From: Candidatus Lustribacter telmatis
GTDB lineage: Bacteria; Vulcanimicrobiota; Vulcanimicrobiia; Vulcanimicrobiales; Vulcanimicrobiaceae
Direction of reading: 5' to 3'
Length of the DNA stretch: 41,556 nt
NCBI GenBank assembly: GCA_003164045.1
Contig: PLRU01000101.1
Coordinates: 85,127-126,682, forward strand
Position numbers and translations under genes: made by a program. Shown here piece after piece: positions 16,081 through 24,795 of this stretch (positions are counted from its first letter, which is position 1; every line of letters begins with the position of its first letter). The notes below the pieces were generated by a model that had not been told where the DNA came from, made no database searches, and worked only from the letters and a program-made list of their open reading frames with translations.

Positions 16081-18190
16081 CGCCCCGGCGGTGCGACCGC
16101 CGATGGAGCGTCTGCTACGGGCCCGGTCGATCGCGATCGTGGGCATCTCGCCCGAGCCCGGCTCGATCGGGTTCAATTGCCTGCGCAATCTGGAGAACTT
16201 CGGCTTCGACGGCGAGATCGCGCTCGTCAGCCGCAGCCGTTCCGAAGTGAGCGGGCGGCCGTGCGCTGCGCAGATCGACGATCTTCCGTCCGGCGTCGAC
16301 GCTGCGCTGCTGTGCTTGCCGCGTGCCGGCATCGTCGACGCTCTCGAGGCCTGCGTGCGCCGCGGGATCGGGGGGGCGGTCTCGTTTGCGTCGGGGTTTG
16401 CCGAAACGGGCGAACGCGGCCGCCGCGAGCAGGCGCGCATCGCCGAGATCGCGCGCGACGCCGGGATGGCGTTCGTCGGTCCGAACTGCATGGGGTTCGT
16501 GAACTACGTCGACGGCCTCCCGTATTTCATGCACGTGACGCCGGCGCGCCGGGCCGCCGCCGGGCCCGCTCTAGCCGTGCTGGCGCAAAGCGGCGGCATG
16601 ATGGCCGTGATCAACGAGATGGCGCGCGACCGCGGGTTGAACGTGTCGTATGCGGTCTCCACCGGCAACGAGGCCGTCACAACGGTCGAGGACTTTCTCG
16701 AAGCCGTATTGGCGGACGAGCGCCCCGGACCGGTCGCGATGTTCGTGGAGCAAATCCGTCAGCCGCAGCGTTTTCTCGCACTCGCGCGCACCGCCCAGGC
16801 GAGACGGCGGCCGATCGTGCTACTGCATCCCGGCCGCAGCGAAGGTGCGCGTGCATCGGCGCGCTCGCACACCGGCGCGATGGCCGGCGACTACGAAGTG
16901 ATGCGCGCCGTCGTCGCACACGCCGGGGTCGCGTTCGTCGATACGCTCGACGATTTGATCGACCTCGCCGGCCTGATGACGCGCTTTCCCGAGCCGCCTG
17001 CCGGAGGGATCGGGATCTTTACGGATTCGGGTGCCTACAAGGGACTCTCGATCGACCTGTGCGCGTCCAGCGGGCTCGCGCTGCCACCCCTTTCTCCGCC
17101 GAGCGTTGCGACGATCGCGGCGGAAATGCCTGACTACGCCTCAGTCGACAACCCGCTCGATCTGACGATGCACGCGCTCAGCAATCGAAAGCTGTACGGC
17201 GCTGCAGCTGCGGCCTACTGCGACGATCCCGGGATCGGATGCATCGTCGCGGCCGTGATGTCGAGCCGCTTCAACGTCCCGATCCTCAACGAGGGAAGCG
17301 CGTTCGAATCGCTGATGGCGACCCGGAAACCGGCGGCCGTCGCATTCCTGGGAGAATCGGAGTTGCCCGCTGAGGTGATCGCCCGGCTGAGGGCAGACGG
17401 TTTCCCGCTCTTTCGCTCGGGCGAACGCGCACTCCGTGCGATGGCCCACTACACGCGTTACGGCGAACACCTACGCAGCGCCGGGCGCCGGACGCCGGTG
17501 TCGAAGCCGGGTGTGCGCCCGCGCATCGAACGTGCCGGCATCGTTCCTGAATACCGGTCGAAAGCCGTGCTTGAAGCGGCGGGTATGCCGATTCCGGCGG
17601 GCGCATTGGCGCGCACGGCTGACGAGGCGCTCGCGATCGCCGGTGCGATCGGCTTCCCGGTAGTGCTCAAGGCGCAATCGCCCGATCTTCCGCACAAAAG
17701 CGAGGCCGGCGGAGTGATCGTCGGCATCGCGGACGAGGCGGCACTGCGCATTGGCTGGGAACGCTTGAGGGCCGACGTGGACCGTCACCGGCCCGGCATC
17801 ATGCTAGAAGGCGTGCTGGTCGAAGCGATGAGCCGGCGCGGCGTCGAAGTGCTCGTCGGCGCAAAGCGCGACGCGGAATGGGGACCCGTTTTGCTCTTCG
17901 GCGCGGGCGGCATTCTGATCGAGATCCTGGCCGACGTCGCGCTCCTCCCGGCGGACGCCGCGCGCGAGGACGTCGCCGGCGCGCTCGCGCGGCTCAACGT
18001 TGCGAAACTGCTCGACGGCGTGCGCGGGGCGCCTGCGGCCGATGTCGATGCGGTGGTGGATGCCGTGATGCGGTTGGGCGAATTGATGTGGGAGCAGCCC
18101 GAGATTCTCGAGATCGACGTGAATCCGCTCGTCGCGTTCGAACGCGGCGGCGGCGTCTTAGCGCTGGACGCGCTGATCGTCACCGTGTAG
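16070..18190 (+). CDS. NDP-forming acyl-CoA synthetase (FerA-like)
   Basis: About 706 aa from the GTG at 16070, which overlaps the previous stop. A GTG at 16091 and the ATG at 16103 are alternatives, and the sequence GAGGAG at 16072-16077 would favour these. Domains in order: CoA-binding Rossmann domain (S-I-A-I-V-G-I-S near 20), succinyl-CoA-ligase-like domains with the phosphohistidine loop R-S-H-T-G-A-M-A-G (H267 from this start), and a C-terminal ATP-grasp half (about 496-706, with L-P-H-K-S-E-A-G-G-V). All parts are on one chain, as in feruloyl-CoA synthetase FerA of Sphingobium SYK-6. It makes the CoA thioester from an aryl acid, ATP and CoA, giving ADP and phosphate, and so provides the substrate for the hydratase/lyase and the dehydrogenase pair. 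Confidence 0.88.
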   Translation: MRSDAPAVRPPMERLLRARSIAIVGISPEPGSIGFNCLRNLENFGFDGEIALVSRSRSEVSGRPCAAQIDDLPSGVDAALLCLPRAGIVDALEACVRRGIGGAVSFASGFAETGERGRREQARIAEIARDAGMAFVGPNCMGFVNYVDGLPYFMHVTPARRAAAGPALAVLAQSGGMMAVINEMARDRGLNVSYAVSTGNEAVTTVEDFLEAVLADERPGPVAMFVEQIRQPQRFLALARTAQARRRPIVLLHPGRSEGARASARSHTGAMAGDYEVMRAVVAHAGVAFVDTLDDLIDLAGLMTRFPEPPAGGIGIFTDSGAYKGLSIDLCASSGLALPPLSPPSVATIAAEMPDYASVDNPLDLTMHALSNRKLYGAAAAAYCDDPGIGCIVAAVMSSRFNVPILNEGSAFESLMATRKPAAVAFLGESELPAEVIARLRADGFPLFRSGERALRAMAHYTRYGEHLRSAGRRTPVSKPGVRPRIERAGIVPEYRSKAVLEAAGMPIPAGALARTADEALAIAGAIGFPVVLKAQSPDLPHKSEAGGVIVGIADEAALRIGWERLRADVDRHRPGIMLEGVLVEAMSRRGVEVLVGAKRDAEWGPVLLFGAGGILIEILADVALLPADAAREDVAGALARLNVAKLLDGVRGAPAADVDAVVDAVMRLGELMWEQPEILEIDVNPLVAFERGGGVLALDALIVTV

Positions 18191-18207
18191 GGCGACCGTC
18201 GTGCGGG

Positions 18208-18672
18208 CTACGCGTCCTCGCCGTCGATCAATGCCGATAGCAGCGACCGAAGGAGCGCCACTTTGGCGGGCTTGAGACGCGAGAAGAACTCTGCCTCCGC
18301 GGCGTCGACCGCTCTTTCACATGCGTCGAGCACGCGCTTCCCTTCGGCGTTGAGGCTGACCAACAGGACGCGTCGGTCTTTGCGGTCCTCGGCTCGACGC
18401 ACGAGTTTTTTCTGAGCGAGCGCTGCGATCGACTCGTTCATCGCCTGCGAGGTCACGAACGAACGCCGCGCGAGGTCGGCCGACGTCAGGCCGCCTTCCC
18501 GAGAGACGAGACTCAGCAGCAAGTACTGCGCACTCGTGATGCCAAACTCTCTCAGTGCACCGTCGAGCATTGCTCGAACGTCGGTCTCGAGGCGCCGAAC
18601 GAGATACGATGTGCGACGCACATGCGGCGAATTCGGCGATTGCCGTGGCTTCAACGCGAGAACCGTTCGCAT
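18208..18672 (-). CDS. MarR-family transcriptional regulator
   Basis: A 154-aa protein with the MarR fold: N-terminal dimer helix, winged helix-turn-helix about 45-110 (L-T-S-A-D-L-A-R-R-S-F-V-T-S-Q-A-M-N) and the wing D-R-K-D-R-R-V-L-L-V-S-L. It is convergent with, and 17 bp from, the acyl-CoA synthetase gene. MarR regulators such as FerC and CouR control hydroxycinnamate operons by responding to aryl-CoA thioesters, so it is the best candidate repressor of the 10432-18190 operon. Its start has no clear ribosome site, and no sharp operator was found in the 140 bp upstream. Confidence 0.88.
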   Translation of the reverse strand: MRTVLALKPRQSPNSPHVRRTSYLVRRLETDVRAMLDGALREFGITSAQYLLLSLVSREGGLTSADLARRSFVTSQAMNESIAALAQKKLVRRAEDRKDRRVLLVSLNAEGKRVLDACERAVDAAEAEFFSRLKPAKVALLRSLLSALIDGEDA

Positions 18673-18812
18673 TACGGAGTATTTGCCGGTCCGCGGAGCG
18701 CCGCCTGTCGTTCGCGCCTGGACAGAGCGCCGAGTCTGGACGGAATTTCTCTTGATCGTGGGAAAGATGAGCGCTGTTCGCTCACGTCAGATCACGTCGT
18801 CAGGAGATCCGG

Positions 18813-19751
18813 ATGCTTCGGAATGCTGATGCACCGCTAACGCGCTCTGCTGCCATCGCAAGCGTAGCGGGGACGGCCGCGGCGCTCGCCATGGGAGTCA
18901 GTGCGCGCGCGGCGGCGGGACGCGCGCTCGCGCTGACCGGCGGCGGCGCCACCGGAACCGCGTGGGTAACGGGCGTTCTGCTCGGCCTGCTGCGGGCAGG
19001 TGTCGATCCCAATGCAGCCGACCTGGTGATCGGAACGTCGGCCGGGTCGATCGTCGGCGCGCAGTTGCGCAGCGGCGTCCCGCTTTCCGATTTGTACACC
19101 AGTCAACTGAACGCCGATGCGAGCGTTCTTGCAAGCTGGGCGAAGAATTACGTCGACCCGGCGACGATGGCCGCAATCGCAGCGCTGCGGCCGAAAGACC
19201 ACGTTCCGACGAAGAGCGAGCGCGCCGCGGTCGGGGCGCTCGCGTTAGGGGCAAAACTGCCGAGCGAGGCGGAATGGTTGCCCAACTTCTATCGGGCCTC
19301 CGGAATCGGTAGCCTCGATCGCTGGCCGGCGAAGCCGATAGACATCGTTGCCGTCGATGCGGTCGATGGCTCGGTCGCGATATTCGACGGGGCGAAGAAG
19401 GCGCCGTTGCAGTTGGCGATCGCCGCAAGCGCCGCCGTGCCCGGCTTTACGCCTCCGATCACGATCGGCGGCCGGCGATATACCGATGGCGGCGTTGCGG
19501 GAACGAATCTGAATGTCGCTGCCGGATTTGCCACCGTGCTTGCCGTCATTCCGATTGCATATGGCTTTACGGATAACGAAGTCGCCGCGCTGCGCGCGCA
19601 AGGTGCGCGCGTCATCGAGATCGCTCCCGATGACGGCGCCAAAGCCGCGATCGGCCCGAACGTCATGGATGCGAGCCGCAAATCGGTCGCGGCGGAAGCG
19701 GGATTGCGCCAAGGCACGGCGGCCGCAGCGAGTCTTCGCGGCATTTGGTGA
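18813..19751 (+). CDS. Patatin-like phospholipase, probably exported
   Basis: A 312-aa protein with ATG 6-7 nt after AGGAG. Residues 1-33 look like an export signal (A-A-I-A-S-V-A-G-T-A-A-A-L-A-M-G-V-S-A-R-A). The patatin features follow: oxyanion loop G-G-G-A-T-G, nucleophile elbow G-T-S-A-G-S, and the D-G-G of the catalytic aspartate (Y-T-D-G-G-V-A-G-T-N). The Ser-Asp dyad is intact, so acyl-ester hydrolase activity is expected. It stands alone between divergent MarR and a convergent amidohydrolase, so a link to aromatic degradation is not evident. Confidence 0.9.
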   Translation: MLRNADAPLTRSAAIASVAGTAAALAMGVSARAAAGRALALTGGGATGTAWVTGVLLGLLRAGVDPNAADLVIGTSAGSIVGAQLRSGVPLSDLYTSQLNADASVLASWAKNYVDPATMAAIAALRPKDHVPTKSERAAVGALALGAKLPSEAEWLPNFYRASGIGSLDRWPAKPIDIVAVDAVDGSVAIFDGAKKAPLQLAIAASAAVPGFTPPITIGGRRYTDGGVAGTNLNVAAGFATVLAVIPIAYGFTDNEVAALRAQGARVIEIAPDDGAKAAIGPNVMDASRKSVAAEAGLRQGTAAAASLRGIW

Positions 19752-19818
19752 CAGGGGCCATGAAGATCGTGGGCACGTACGTAGCTAAGCGCTTTCAGGA
19801 TCGTCGTCGCGCTTTGGG

Positions 19819-21369
19819 CTAGGCATAGGCCGTGCAGCACGGGCAACGGAACTTCCTACCCACCTCATAGGGAACTTCCGCGATTCTCTTTATCGCAGCT
19901 GACTTTAGCGAGTTCAGGGCCGCTGAGTTGAAGTATTGTCCCGCGCGTACGACGCCCGTGATGGAATGCAGATTTGCCGCGCTCTGCGTTGGATCGGCAC
20001 TGAGAATGACAAGGTCGGCATTCTTGCCGACATCGACCGTCCCCATTGTCGATGTGGTTCCGAGATATTGCGCCACGTTGAGTGTCGTCATTTGTAGGAT
20101 CTCGAGGGGGGTCAGGGCGGCTGCCGCGAGTTGGTCAAACTCTTGATGTAAGCTCGGGCCCGGAATGCACCACTCACCGACGGCGTCCGATCCGGCCAGT
20201 AACGTGACGCCCGCGGATTTGAACGGTCGCACCAGGGCCGCCGTCGCCGTGTACAATTGAGACAACGTTGCTTGATTCGTGGGCGAGACGTACTGCGTGA
20301 ACCATTGCTCGAGCTGTTTCCAGTTTGCAAGCAAACCCGATGGTACATACTGCAAGTTGGGATCGTTCAAATAAACGGGATCGGTTGGTATGTACGCCGT
20401 GCGCAGCCGCGTCAGCGTCGGCACGATCACGGTGCCATTAGCAACGAGTTGTGCAGCCAGATCTTGCATTCGCGAGGTACTGAACGTGTTGATTGCTTGT
20501 TGGCTGCGCGCGATCGTCACCGGATTGTAAAAAAGTGACGGTAGATAGAGCTGGTCGGTGGCAAAATTCGGATCCGTCGCGAACGGGCCGCCCGGTGGGA
20601 GCGGAGTGATTGCCGCGCGAATCGCCTGCTCCTGCGTCGAACAGCCAAGCAGCAAGGCATCTTGCGGACCCAAATGCTCGATTCCGGTCATGCCGCTCGC
20701 GATTGCTACGCGGGGGTCCACCGTCGAGGCGAGGTGTCCGGTCAACTGAATGCCGCGCGCTTTGGCTTCGGCAATTGCCGCTGAGAAGGTGGGGCCACCG
20801 ATGCCCACCGACTTAATGAAATCGGCGCCGGCGGCTACCTGCTGGTCGACGAGGGTGACGGCCGCAGCAGCGGACGTTGCATTTACGGGGGTGAGGATGT
20901 CACCCGGCATTTGAAGCAGCGCGGGCTGCGGCGCCTGGGTCAGCGGCGACTGCTTACGCGCGGCGAGCATCGCCGCTGTACCGCTCAGTTGCTTAAAACC
21001 GGTGATACCGTACGCCAGCATCGTATTTAGGCCAGCCGGCACATCCGGCCATATCAACACGTGGCTATGCATATCGTTGTAACCCGGAACGAGGTATCCG
21101 CCCGTCGCTAGTACCGTTCCGAACTGGGTTGGGTTCGCGGTCGCCTGCGGGGCAATATAGGTGATTTTGCCACCCTGAATAACGACCATCATATTTTTCG
21201 CAAGTGTGCCATCGCGCGTATTTACGATGGTCATTCCGGCGAGGACGTTGCCCGGTCCGCCAGAGCTCACAATTGCCGGCGTGGTGTTGATACTGCCGGC
21301 GCCACTGCCGCAGCCTGCGAACGCGGCTGTGGAGGCTGCCGTCGTGGTAAGGAACGCATGACGCTTCAT
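19819..21369 (-). CDS. Amidohydrolase-family lipoprotein (imidazolonepropionase-like), paralogue 1
   Basis: 516 aa from the ATG at 21367-21369; the frame is open upstream, but the signal begins here (M-K-R-H-A-F-L-T-T-T). A lipobox-like A-F-A-G-C puts the lipidated cysteine at 20. The body is a metal-dependent TIM-barrel amidohydrolase: metal ligands H101 and H103 (N-D-M-H-S-H), the lysine of F-I-K-S-V, later histidines (L-T-G-H, I-E-H-L-G) and the aspartate of A-G-S-D-A. It should hydrolyse a cyclic or linear amide outside the cytoplasm. It is the last gene of the leftward operon and a paralogue of the gene at 23150. Confidence 0.88.
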   Translation of the reverse strand: MKRHAFLTTTAASTAAFAGCGSGAGSINTTPAIVSSGGPGNVLAGMTIVNTRDGTLAKNMMVVIQGGKITYIAPQATANPTQFGTVLATGGYLVPGYNDMHSHVLIWPDVPAGLNTMLAYGITGFKQLSGTAAMLAARKQSPLTQAPQPALLQMPGDILTPVNATSAAAAVTLVDQQVAAGADFIKSVGIGGPTFSAAIAEAKARGIQLTGHLASTVDPRVAIASGMTGIEHLGPQDALLLGCSTQEQAIRAAITPLPPGGPFATDPNFATDQLYLPSLFYNPVTIARSQQAINTFSTSRMQDLAAQLVANGTVIVPTLTRLRTAYIPTDPVYLNDPNLQYVPSGLLANWKQLEQWFTQYVSPTNQATLSQLYTATAALVRPFKSAGVTLLAGSDAVGEWCIPGPSLHQEFDQLAAAALTPLEILQMTTLNVAQYLGTTSTMGTVDVGKNADLVILSADPTQSAANLHSITGVVRAGQYFNSAALNSLKSAAIKRIAEVPYEVGRKFRCPCCTAYA

Positions 21370-21384
21370 CGTGATAACCCTATC

Positions 21385-21398
21385 TCGGCATGTGCCGA
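21385..21398. promoter_or_regulatory. Inverted repeat before the amidohydrolase gene
   Basis: TCGGCA-tg-TGCCGA lies 16 bp upstream of the start codon at 21369, in the 96-bp gap between the monooxygenase and the amidohydrolase. It could be a small operator or an mRNA hairpin near the ribosome site. No partner is known. Confidence 0.3.
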
Positions 21399-21465
21399 CA
21401 AGAACAGCGAGATGTTGCGCTCGGCACACCACGCGACACGAGCGCTTCCGACGTAGAACCGCTCG

Positions 21466-23145
21466 TCAAGAAGCAACTTCTGATTCGGCCGAAAAGGCGA
21501 CGGGCTCAGACGGTGAGAAATTTCCGCAGAGGCAATCTAATATGGCGCGCGGATTTTCCGGAATGGCATCGCCGCGCCACGCGACGTGCTGATCCGGCCG
21601 GATGAGCGCGTAGGCGGCTTGGTAGAGCCTGCCTAAACGCGGTTCGTTCGGCGTCGCAACGTCGAGCGGGATGTCGCGCGCCGCAGCTGCTTCGAGCAAG
21701 CGCGCAACTCCCGATGAATCTGGTTGCTCCAGCACCAATAATGTGAAACCCAAGCCAAAAAGATCGTAGAGCGATGAGCCATCGGCGAGCCACGCGTGCG
21801 GCGCCAGGCAACCGGGACGAGCCGACGGTGTATACGTCGAGTAGTCGATGTCGGGCGCGGGACTTCCATCGGGAACGATCAGTGGCGAACCGTCATAGTG
21901 ATATCCGAGCACGACTCCGAGCGTGTCGAACTCGCGGCGTTTGGCTGAGATGATGGCGCGCCCGACCTCGGCGCGCACCCGTTCGCCTTCCGGACCGGGT
22001 GCGTCAAGGTCGTCGCGAACGAGCGCGTTTCCGAGCACCGCTTGATTAGCAACGGCCTCATTGAGGACCAATTGATGCACGGGCCGCCGTTCTATCTCGT
22101 ACGCGTCCAGTAACGCCGAACCGCCCCAACCCTGAAGGGTCGCGGCAAGCTTCCAGCCGAGGTCGACGGCATCGCCGATCCCCATGTTCATGCCGAAGCC
22201 GCCGAACGGCGGATGCGTATGGCATGCGTCTCCGGCCAGAAAGATCCGGCCGCAGCTATATGATTCCGCAATGAGTGAGCTCGAGGTCCAAGGGTCGGTG
22301 CTAAGCACTTCGGTCTTGACGTCGACACCGGCTGCACGCCGGAGTATCTCGGTTGCGTCCATGCGGTCGACGTCCAGGCCGTTGGGCAAGATCGGCACGC
22401 CGAGAAACCACTTGCCGTCCACGCCATCATCCATCGGCCCAATGATGATGGGTAACTCGCGGTTCACGAACCAGTAGTGAATCGCTTTTCCAAACGGATG
22501 CGATGCGGCAAGATCCGGAGCGTAGAAGATGAGGTTGACGAAGCGCGCGAGATCGGGCCGCCCCTCCATCTTCACACTGATGAGGTTACGGACGGAGCTG
22601 TGCGCGCCGTCGGCACCGACCAGGTACGCAGCGCGAATGGTCGCAGGCTCTCCAGAATCAACGTCGACGACCTGCGAGCGAACCTCACTCGCCGACTGCT
22701 CCACCGATTCCAACCGGCAGCGGAAACGCACGCTCACATTAGGCAGCGATCGGACCCGCTCAAGCAGCACCTGCTCAAGCGTATATTGCGGCACCCACTG
22801 CGCGGATTCGGAGTACCATTCGTTGCGTTCGGAAGAACAGTTGAGCGCGTTCTCAAACGTGGCGAGCACGTGGCCGGTGAAACTCGTCACGAACATCGCA
22901 CGCGCGGGGTAATCCCGCGGAATCGGTGAGGCGTCGCGTAGGCGTTCGGCGATTCCCCATCGGCGCAAGTGTTCGCGCGTACGGGTATTCGTCGTTTTCG
23001 CTCGCGGAGAATACCCGACACGATCGTTCTTCTCAACGATGATGCAGGCAATGCCGCGCTGACCGAGTTCGATCGCGAGGGAGAGTCCGACCGGTCCGGC
23101 GCCGACGATTAAGACATCAGCGTGGGCATTTGCTGGGGGCATCAT
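21466..23145 (-). CDS. FAD-dependent aromatic monooxygenase (PheA/MhpA/TetX family)
   Basis: A 559-aa flavoprotein monooxygenase of group A. The dinucleotide-binding motif G-A-G-P-V-G is at 15-20. The DG motif (V-G-A-D-G-A-H-S) and the GD motif (L-A-G-D-A-C-H-T-H-P-P-F-G-G-F-G-M-N-M-G) are intact. A C-terminal thioredoxin-like domain typical of phenol and 3-(3-hydroxyphenyl)propionate hydroxylases follows (to 559). It would hydroxylate a phenolic ring with NAD(P)H and O2, making a catechol for the extradiol dioxygenase at 27682. It starts 4 bp after the upstream amidohydrolase stop, so the genes are co-transcribed. Confidence 0.92.
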   Translation of the reverse strand: MMPPANAHADVLIVGAGPVGLSLAIELGQRGIACIIVEKNDRVGYSPRAKTTNTRTREHLRRWGIAERLRDASPIPRDYPARAMFVTSFTGHVLATFENALNCSSERNEWYSESAQWVPQYTLEQVLLERVRSLPNVSVRFRCRLESVEQSASEVRSQVVDVDSGEPATIRAAYLVGADGAHSSVRNLISVKMEGRPDLARFVNLIFYAPDLAASHPFGKAIHYWFVNRELPIIIGPMDDGVDGKWFLGVPILPNGLDVDRMDATEILRRAAGVDVKTEVLSTDPWTSSSLIAESYSCGRIFLAGDACHTHPPFGGFGMNMGIGDAVDLGWKLAATLQGWGGSALLDAYEIERRPVHQLVLNEAVANQAVLGNALVRDDLDAPGPEGERVRAEVGRAIISAKRREFDTLGVVLGYHYDGSPLIVPDGSPAPDIDYSTYTPSARPGCLAPHAWLADGSSLYDLFGLGFTLLVLEQPDSSGVARLLEAAAARDIPLDVATPNEPRLGRLYQAAYALIRPDQHVAWRGDAIPENPRAILDCLCGNFSPSEPVAFSAESEVAS

Positions 23146-23149
23146 GGGC

Positions 23150-24715
23150 TCATCCTAAGCAGCAGAACGGACGTGGTGGCGTCATCGCGATCGCGCCCGA
23201 GGCGATCCGGTCTGCGGTCTTCGTCTTCATCGCCTCGAGGTCGCGGACGGAGAGATACAAACCGGCGCGTACGACAGCGGCGATGCCATGCAGGTTCTGC
23301 ACGCTCGCGATCGGGTTCGCATCGAGCAGTACGAGATTCGCATCTTTGCCGACGGTCACGCTGCCCATTGTCGCCTCGCGGCCGAGGAACTTCGCACCGT
23401 TAAGCGTGGTCATTTGCAGCACGTCGAGCGGCGAGAGACCGGCCTCGCCAAGCCGATCGAATTCGTCGTGCAAACCGAAGCCGGCAACGACGAAGCCGCC
23501 GGAGAAGTCCGAGCCCGTCATCATATTGACGCCCGCGTCCTTGAACGGCTTCACGAGCTGCTGCAGCTGGCCGTACATCTTCAGCAACGTCGTGCGTGCT
23601 TCGGGCGAGATCGTCGCGTCGAATTGCTGCGATACCTCTTGCCACATCTGCACGGTTTGTTTCGGAACGTATTTCAAGTTGGGATCGGTGCGATAGCGCT
23701 GATCGTCGCCGACTAGCATCGTGCGAACGCGAATCAGCGTCGGAACGTTCCACGTGCCGGCCGCGGCGAAGTGCGAAGCGAGATCGCGGCTTTTCGCGAC
23801 GCTAAACGTGTTCATGACGCGTTGATAGCGTGCGAGTTCGGCGGGCGGCGTCATTACGGTCGGATTCGCGACCAACCGCGAGATCACGCCAATTGGCACC
23901 TGGCCGCTCATTGGCGGAAGCGGCGGAGCGCCTTGGAACGCGGGACGCAACGCGACTTCGTCGGTCGAACAGCCAAGCAGCACGCTGTCGCGCGGACCCA
24001 TATGTTCGATCGAACGCATGCCGGCGGTCGCCGCTTTGCGCACATCGATCGTTGGCGAAAGATGACCGAGGAATCGCATGTCGAGGCGTTCGCACGCATC
24101 GGCCACCGCGAAGAACACATCGGGACTGTAGTCGATGATCTTGATGAAATCGGCGCCGGCCGCTTTTTGCTTCTGTATTTCGGCGACGGCGATCTCAGGG
24201 GTGCCGGCATTGGCGGGCGTCAGAATTTCACCGGCCATTTCGAGTAACTCAGGGCCCGCGCCCGGCGGCATGAGCGTTCCTTGACGGCGCCGGTCGAGCA
24301 TCGTCCCCCATGCGGCCATCTCGCGAAACCCGGTGATGCCGCTGGCCAACATCAACGCCAAGCTGCCTTCTGGATCCGGCGAACTCAACGGATGCGCATG
24401 TAGATCGTTGTAACCGGGCACAACGAATTTGCCATGCGCGGCAACGACGTGCGCAGAGTCGGGCGAACTGGAACCGCCGGCCGGCGCAATGTTCGCGATC
24501 TTTCCGTTCTTGATAGTGAGACGCATGTTCGGTATCAGCGAGCCATCATGCGTGTTGACGATCGTGACGCCGTCGAGGATCAGCGGCGCCGCATCGGCCG
24601 CATCGGCGGATGCTCCGAATATGCCAGTGGAGGCGCAGAGCAAACCGCCCGCGATGCCGCCGCCCGCCGCAAGCGCGCTGCGGCGGTCCACGCGCGGGGA
24701 ATTCAAACCGGGCAT
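23150..24715 (-). CDS. Amidohydrolase-family protein with Tat-like signal, paralogue 2
   Basis: 521 aa from the ATG at 24713-24715, 10 nt after AGGAG; the open frame extends far upstream, but that part overlaps the next gene and has no conserved features. The N-terminus has a twin-arginine-like signal (V-D-R-R-S-A-L-A-A-G-G-G). Metal ligands are H106 and H108 (N-D-L-H-A-H), with F-I-K-I-I, F-L-G-H-L, I-E-H-M-G and T-G-S-D-F later. It is clearly a paralogue of the gene at 19819, but it carries a different export signal. It probably acts in the periplasm on an amide or lactone-like precursor. Confidence 0.88.
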   Translation of the reverse strand: MPGLNSPRVDRRSALAAGGGIAGGLLCASTGIFGASADAADAAPLILDGVTIVNTHDGSLIPNMRLTIKNGKIANIAPAGGSSSPDSAHVVAAHGKFVVPGYNDLHAHPLSSPDPEGSLALMLASGITGFREMAAWGTMLDRRRQGTLMPPGAGPELLEMAGEILTPANAGTPEIAVAEIQKQKAAGADFIKIIDYSPDVFFAVADACERLDMRFLGHLSPTIDVRKAATAGMRSIEHMGPRDSVLLGCSTDEVALRPAFQGAPPLPPMSGQVPIGVISRLVANPTVMTPPAELARYQRVMNTFSVAKSRDLASHFAAAGTWNVPTLIRVRTMLVGDDQRYRTDPNLKYVPKQTVQMWQEVSQQFDATISPEARTTLLKMYGQLQQLVKPFKDAGVNMMTGSDFSGGFVVAGFGLHDEFDRLGEAGLSPLDVLQMTTLNGAKFLGREATMGSVTVGKDANLVLLDANPIASVQNLHGIAAVVRAGLYLSVRDLEAMKTKTADRIASGAIAMTPPRPFCCLG

Positions 24716-24795
24716 TCGTTTGGTACTCCTAGTCGAATCATCTTTTCGGGTAACACCTCGGCAGCGGCATAAGGCGGTTGGGACCTTCGCAGTGG

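Noticed and set aside
15229..16491. Minus-strand open frame (420 codons) opposite the hydratase/lyase and synthetase
   Set aside because: Antisense to genes with clear catalytic motifs; composition is biased and no ribosome site is present.
16177..17133. Plus-strand open frame (318 codons) inside the acyl-CoA synthetase gene
   Set aside because: A shifted frame within a gene whose real frame has the phosphohistidine and ATP-grasp motifs; the product is almost wholly Arg/Ala-rich.
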